From NCBI GenBank assembly GCA_022497155.1, contig MU385712.1:433765-497764 (forward strand): a stretch of 64,000 nt of DNA, in the 5' to 3' direction. Below, piece by piece: positions 59,646 to 64,000 of the stretch. This DNA is from Whalleya microplaca (lineage: Eukaryota; Ascomycota; Sordariomycetes; Xylariales; Xylariaceae). The notes below the pieces were generated by a model. The model was not told where the DNA came from, did not search any database, and saw only the letters and a program-made list of their open reading frames with translations. Position 1 is the first letter of the stretch. Each line of letters begins with the position of its first letter. The position numbers and the translations under genes are program-made.

Positions 59646-60672
59646 GACTAACTGATTCTCTTGCAGTTGAAGTCAAGACGTATGAAGGTGCAGATGAGAC
59701 TACTTATATCTCAAACAGTGCGAATTGGAATGTGTAAGGATGGGGCAGCAAGGTGGATCAGGCACCGGTATCCCTTAAGACGATGGGACAAGGATAGCGT
59801 GGGTCAGTTGAGGGCAGCAGAAGTGTGGGCGGGTACCCCTGCTCGGAAAGAGTGGCAAGCGGAATCTGATTCAATGCGACGTTGACGATGAAATCTATGC
59901 GTATTCTGATCTAAGGCCGTATCCATAAAATATGAAAAGAATACGGCGTTGATGTCCTAACGAGAACGTGAAGGTTAAAGGTCAAGATATAACAACCTCG
60001 ACCCGTCGGAAGTTGTGAGGACTAGTTGTTCGATGCTGCTTGGGTGAAACCAGTCGAAGAAAGCGGCACAGAGGCTGGCCCAGCGTCAGTAACTTATAAG
60101 GGCTAAGCACTTAAGTGCTTAAGCGAAACAAGTATTAGCGAAGGAAACATATGAGTACTCATAGAAGCGAGAGATTCAAGTGAGCAAAAAGTAGCAAAGG
60201 AGGAAAATATAAAGGACGGAAGAGCAAGCCTAATATATAATCCAAGACCTTATTATTTCCCAATACAGCCACATCTCTCTATAGAGGCACCAAAAGGCAC
60301 CGAATTGGCATGGTACGAAGTAAGAATAACGCCGTCACAGGTGGCTTATGACACGATGAAAGCTAACTTACGAAACAGGATTTTAACACTACCAACAAGG
60401 GGGCTGCGGTTGAATGTCAACTTCTACAGAGTAGAACGAGGCGTGTGAAGATCTCTAGTGGCTTCAGGTGGTAGGAGCCGTACGTTTCAACACTTGAAGG
60501 CTCACCAACGTCATCAAGGTCTACGTTCGACGTAAGGCTGGACTTCGTATTGTCGACAGTAAGGAGATACTTCGGGAGAGTCTGATGATGATGCTATCTC
60601 TCGTGGTACTAGAAAGTTCAGAACGCTCAGGCACCCAAGAAAAGTTTGGACGGTGAAGAATTGGCGTCAAAC

Positions 60673-60698
60673 TTGGGAACTTTGGGAACGTTGGGAAC
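60673..60698. repeat. TTGGGAAC triple repeat
   Basis: Three copies with 1-2 base spacers. Confidence 0.8.
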
Positions 60699-62836
60699 CT
60701 TGAGGCGAAGCCTAGTAGCGAATCCGGGTCGTAAGCAGGTACGTCTCAGTCAGGTCCTCTTTCCTGGCCGGTGATATTCGCTGAAGAGTCCACAGGTTGG
60801 AGAAGTAACTGGTCCACGCGTTGTATATAATTGTGATCCCGGTGGTTATCCTCCCAATTCTCGGTGCGCTTGGAATGATGGTATTTGCGGCGTAAGCGAG
60901 CTTGAATAAGAACGATGGTCCAGTGGTTATTTTAACTTTAATAGATATCAAACCTTGTCACTGGTGTGATATTAGCGAGTCCTAAAGCCTTCGATATCAA
61001 GTATCGCAATGGGGGCTACGTAGTAGGCGCAACCTTACCCTTACAGGAGCCGAGGCGCTTCGTTGTCAATGAAGACGTTTGCGGACGCGCAATTGGGATC
61101 GAAGAAGGAATCTGACACAACACAGCGATCCGGACCACTTCGAATACAGTGCAACGGTAAGTTATCTGTATCACCAGGTGGTAATGTGTTGCCGAGTGAG
61201 GATTATCATGGACGCATCACCGAGCAGGAGCTCTGTGGATTGGGGTATATATTATCAAGGGCTAATATATGATCAGGGTCAGGTGTCGTTCTTTTAAGTA
61301 TTCTAGGGTATTTGCTAGACGGGACGGAAGCTATGCACTCTTTAGACAAGGTAACCAAAGAATGGTTTGTGGAGTTGTGGGTGAGAGGAGACGCAAGTGC
61401 TCGAGCACTCACCCTACAGAAATTGACGAGATCGCAAGGGGAAGACCACGACGGCGATCCCTTCAAGCTAAAAAGGGCCCCGGTACAAAAAGTGACATGC
61501 GCGAGGGCAGCAAAAGGGACTAGTGTCGATATAAAAAGATAATAGTAAGGGTGCAAAGCAAATTGTGAGGGTTATCGCAGTGGCACCTCAACGGTTTCGC
61601 TCCTCACTTACGGACCGCGTCGACATCTAGAAAGGTCGGCGTTGATCAAAGTCCGTGAGTACTTAGGTGGTATGGGGCCGTCCTGAAGATAATCTACCTA
61701 GTATGCATATGTCTCCGTTTTCTATATGTACTATAGTATGCTGATAGATGTGAGAAGTCTGAGGGTAAATGAAATCAGCGAATATTTGACGGGCGCCGGC
61801 GTCTGTGAGGGTATAGGACATGAGGTTATCAAGCACACTAGGGCTAATCAACTTGAGAAAAACAAAAAAAAATAAGATAATCGTGGAAAGCGTTAGCAAG
61901 GTAGAGGGAGATGCACGACCCTGAATGACGATGGCAGCGCGGATTTTACCCATCTTTGTTTAACTCCTTAACTGATGCGATACATGAAAATATTTCCCTC
62001 CTCCCAAGTTTTGCTGGAAAGCTACCTCGACCAACTCACTGAGCATAAGCAATTTCCAGGTACCATGCATCTCAAGGCACATGCAGGTATGTACGTAGCT
62101 ATAGCACCTACTAGGAGGTAGTACCACCACTTTTTCTACATAGGTGTATGTATGTACTATGTAGTCGACCAGGGGTACATAGGTAGGGACATTGTCGACA
62201 AGAACCTTGAAGCCGTGACATTGAGAGAGCACTTGAGGGCTTCAAGGATCATGGAATAGAGAGAGCATGGCAAGGTTCTGGGATGTTCTGGGATACAAGA
62301 TGCATGCCGACATGGGTACAGGGGGTCGCACTAGTACGTACTTCTTCCCCCTGGCCGCCTGGCCATAGCCCTAGCTTTATTCATGGACTATTATACATGG
62401 CAGAACCGGGAACAGATGCAAGTAGGTAACAGTACATACATCAAGCAAATCATGTCGCCGTCTAGGGCTGTCTGGATTGCAATATCGCGGGCGCCAGTAA
62501 TACCCCATGCTCTACGTAAATGCCCTTTCGCCTCACTAAATTGGAGTCTCCATCAGGTCCCAGGCCCCCTGTTTTCTTACCATTCAGCAGCTGTACAGAT
62601 ACATACCTCCTGCAAGCTAGATAACATTCCCACACCACCGACTATGCATCTTTCGCTCACTACCGCGCTTGCATTGTTAGATTATTATGATAGTGACATT
62701 CATTACCTCCTCGTCTTGCTGCCGGTAAATTTATATTAGTTAATGCTAGTTCTATCTATTATTACCAACCTAGGACCAACCTAGGGATGTATTAGTCACT
62801 CACCATATTCCGTATCCAGGGCTCAATAATGTACTA

Positions 62837-62872
62837 TAGTATGTGTAGTATGTATAGTATGTATAGTATGTA
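62837..62872. repeat. GTATGTATAG-like tandem array
   Basis: About four imperfect 10-bp units (atagtatgtatagtatgta pattern). Confidence 0.8.
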
Positions 62873-64000
62873 CAAAGTAAACTATAGCCTATAAGGTCGT
62901 TCGGCCATGAAGAAGCTCTTGTCACTCATGAAATCACACAGCCGAACAAGCTTCGTGAAGTCTAATCGAGATCTGACTTCGGGAACGAGATTTATGCAGA
63001 TGGTACCTGGAACCATAACGTTGTTTATTAGCGCTCGAGTCGAAACGCATTCAACTGATCTCGACAAGCGCCTGTCGTCATAGGACTAATACTTTGTAAG
63101 TCTAGACTTGACGCAGTACTTTCACTCAATACCTATGATTCACATGCGCTTGCAGGTTGGCATGTAGTGCACGGAGCACCGTACATTCGCATGTTACATC
63201 CAGGCTGAATCTGGATAGGTCAATGATTTCACTGCCATCTCTTCAATGTGCCTTTAATCCGTAGCGTACCTAATACGTGAGCGGAGCAAGTATAAACGAA
63301 TGCAAGAAAACATTTACATCTTTTTGGGATGGATGAGGGGGGGGGGATAGGAGGAGGAGAAGGAGGAGGAGGGGTAAGGAGAGACCCTGGACGGAAGCCA
63401 GCATCATAAGTCATGGTTATGGCGTGTAATACAAGGGCAGGGCGGTGGGAAGAAGTCTTCATATCTCATCCAACCCACGATAGCGTTACGTAGTGGTGGA
63501 AAGAGGGCTGGAACCAGATGAACACTCTCGAGAAGTGGGCGAACAATAGGCTGAGAGAGGGTCACATTCTCAAGACTTCTTTTCATGTAGTCTACCGTTT
63601 TTGTTCAGATTGGGATTGGCCGGCTAGGAGAGGTGATTGGGAAGGGATTCTAGAGTACAGTTTAAATTAAGCCGATTTTGCTCTGTTCAAAGTGCTGTTC
63701 ACCGATGATTGACTGCCTTTGCTGCAGACAATATTATTTTGAGATGGTGAAGGCTTCTTTCTTCACATGAAAGCTGTGCTGGCTCGGCGGCAGACACTGG
63801 ATTTGACCACTCAGCTAGTCTCATTGTTTCGTTGTTCAATTCTTGGGTATGATCGGGCACGATTAGGTTGCAAATTGGCAAATGGGCGACCGGCCAGGGT
63901 CTGGCAATCTCTGACCGGCTTGCGCCGTGGCTATACGAACTGTCAATCGCCAGATGGCAGACACAATGGTGAAGCACCACGATAGCGACGATGCGCAGTG

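Larger units (their letters stand above)
59646..64000. other. 4.3-kb gene-free interval
   Basis: No supported coding sequence. Frames at 60712-60951, 61063-61556 and 63699-63985 have no motifs. A TTGGGAAC triple repeat (60673-60698), an ATAGTATGT-like array (62837-62872), and G/GGA-rich runs near 63331-63374 are the only regular structures. A small palindrome, gcacttaagtgc, lies near 60106. Confidence 0.5.

Noticed and set aside
60712..60951. 79-codon minus-strand frame with hydrophobic stretches
   Set aside because: No motif or flanking exon that would support a gene.
1..64000. tRNA or rRNA genes
   Set aside because: I looked for a tRNA T-loop and acceptor pattern and for rRNA-like conserved blocks and found none convincing by eye; a covariance search would be needed to exclude them.

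Overview
This is nuclear DNA of a filamentous ascomycete (Pezizomycotina). Genes have short spliceosomal introns, mostly 49-75 bp, with GTAAGT/GTATGT/GTGAGT-type donors. The gene content fits: fungal NLR/STAND proteins, a DUF3433 membrane protein, a CmcJ/NvfI-type oxygenase, GH43, a fungal P450, PIN4-like RRM/R3H, RFC3 and H2A.Z. A Sordariomycete is the best guess from protein flavour, but no marker in the window proves it. Many real genes consist of exons too short to stand out as ORFs, so gene models were built by joining frames across consensus splice sites and checking phase.

Layout. 0-10 kb: the 3' part of an alpha/beta-hydrolase/NB-ARC/TPR NLR (+), convergent with a CorA-like transporter (-); then a five-exon CmcJ/NvfI-family oxygenase (+) and an empty stretch. 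9.8-18.5 kb: a secreted GH43 arabinanase-like enzyme (+), RFC3 (-) with two MluI cell-cycle boxes upstream, a low-complexity Cys-motif protein (-), and histone H2A.Z (-). 18.5-25.9 kb: gene-poor, with a decayed CoA-transferase family III gene, a small secreted protein (+) and a 327-bp foldback MITE. 25.9-28.4 kb: a NACHT STAND protein (+) without C-terminal repeats. 28.4-35 kb: no supportable gene, ending in a probable long 5' leader of a PIN4-like RNA-binding protein (+). 37-46 kb: microsatellites, a P450 relic, a DUF3433 membrane protein (-) with a poly(dA:dT) tract in its promoter, and an F-box-like protein (-). 47.6-56 kb: an intact P450 (-), a PTH11-like GPCR relic, a frameshifted C-terminal piece (KR end-ACP-reductase) of a reducing polyketide synthase, and a secreted amidase (+). 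57.8-59.6 kb: a four-finger C2H2 transcription factor (-). The last 4.3 kb shows only short repeats.

Conserved housekeeping blocks (RFC3/H2A.Z, PIN4, C2H2 factor) alternate with accessory segments full of relics. The P450-PKS relic-amidase neighbourhood looks like a decayed secondary-metabolite locus. Two structurally different NLR-type proteins represent the fungal innate-immunity/allorecognition repertoire. No rRNA, tRNA or CRISPR array was recognised. No clearly undescribed system stands out; the most original observations are the relic mosaics, the phase-preserving duplicated splice acceptor in the DUF3433 gene, and the foldback element.
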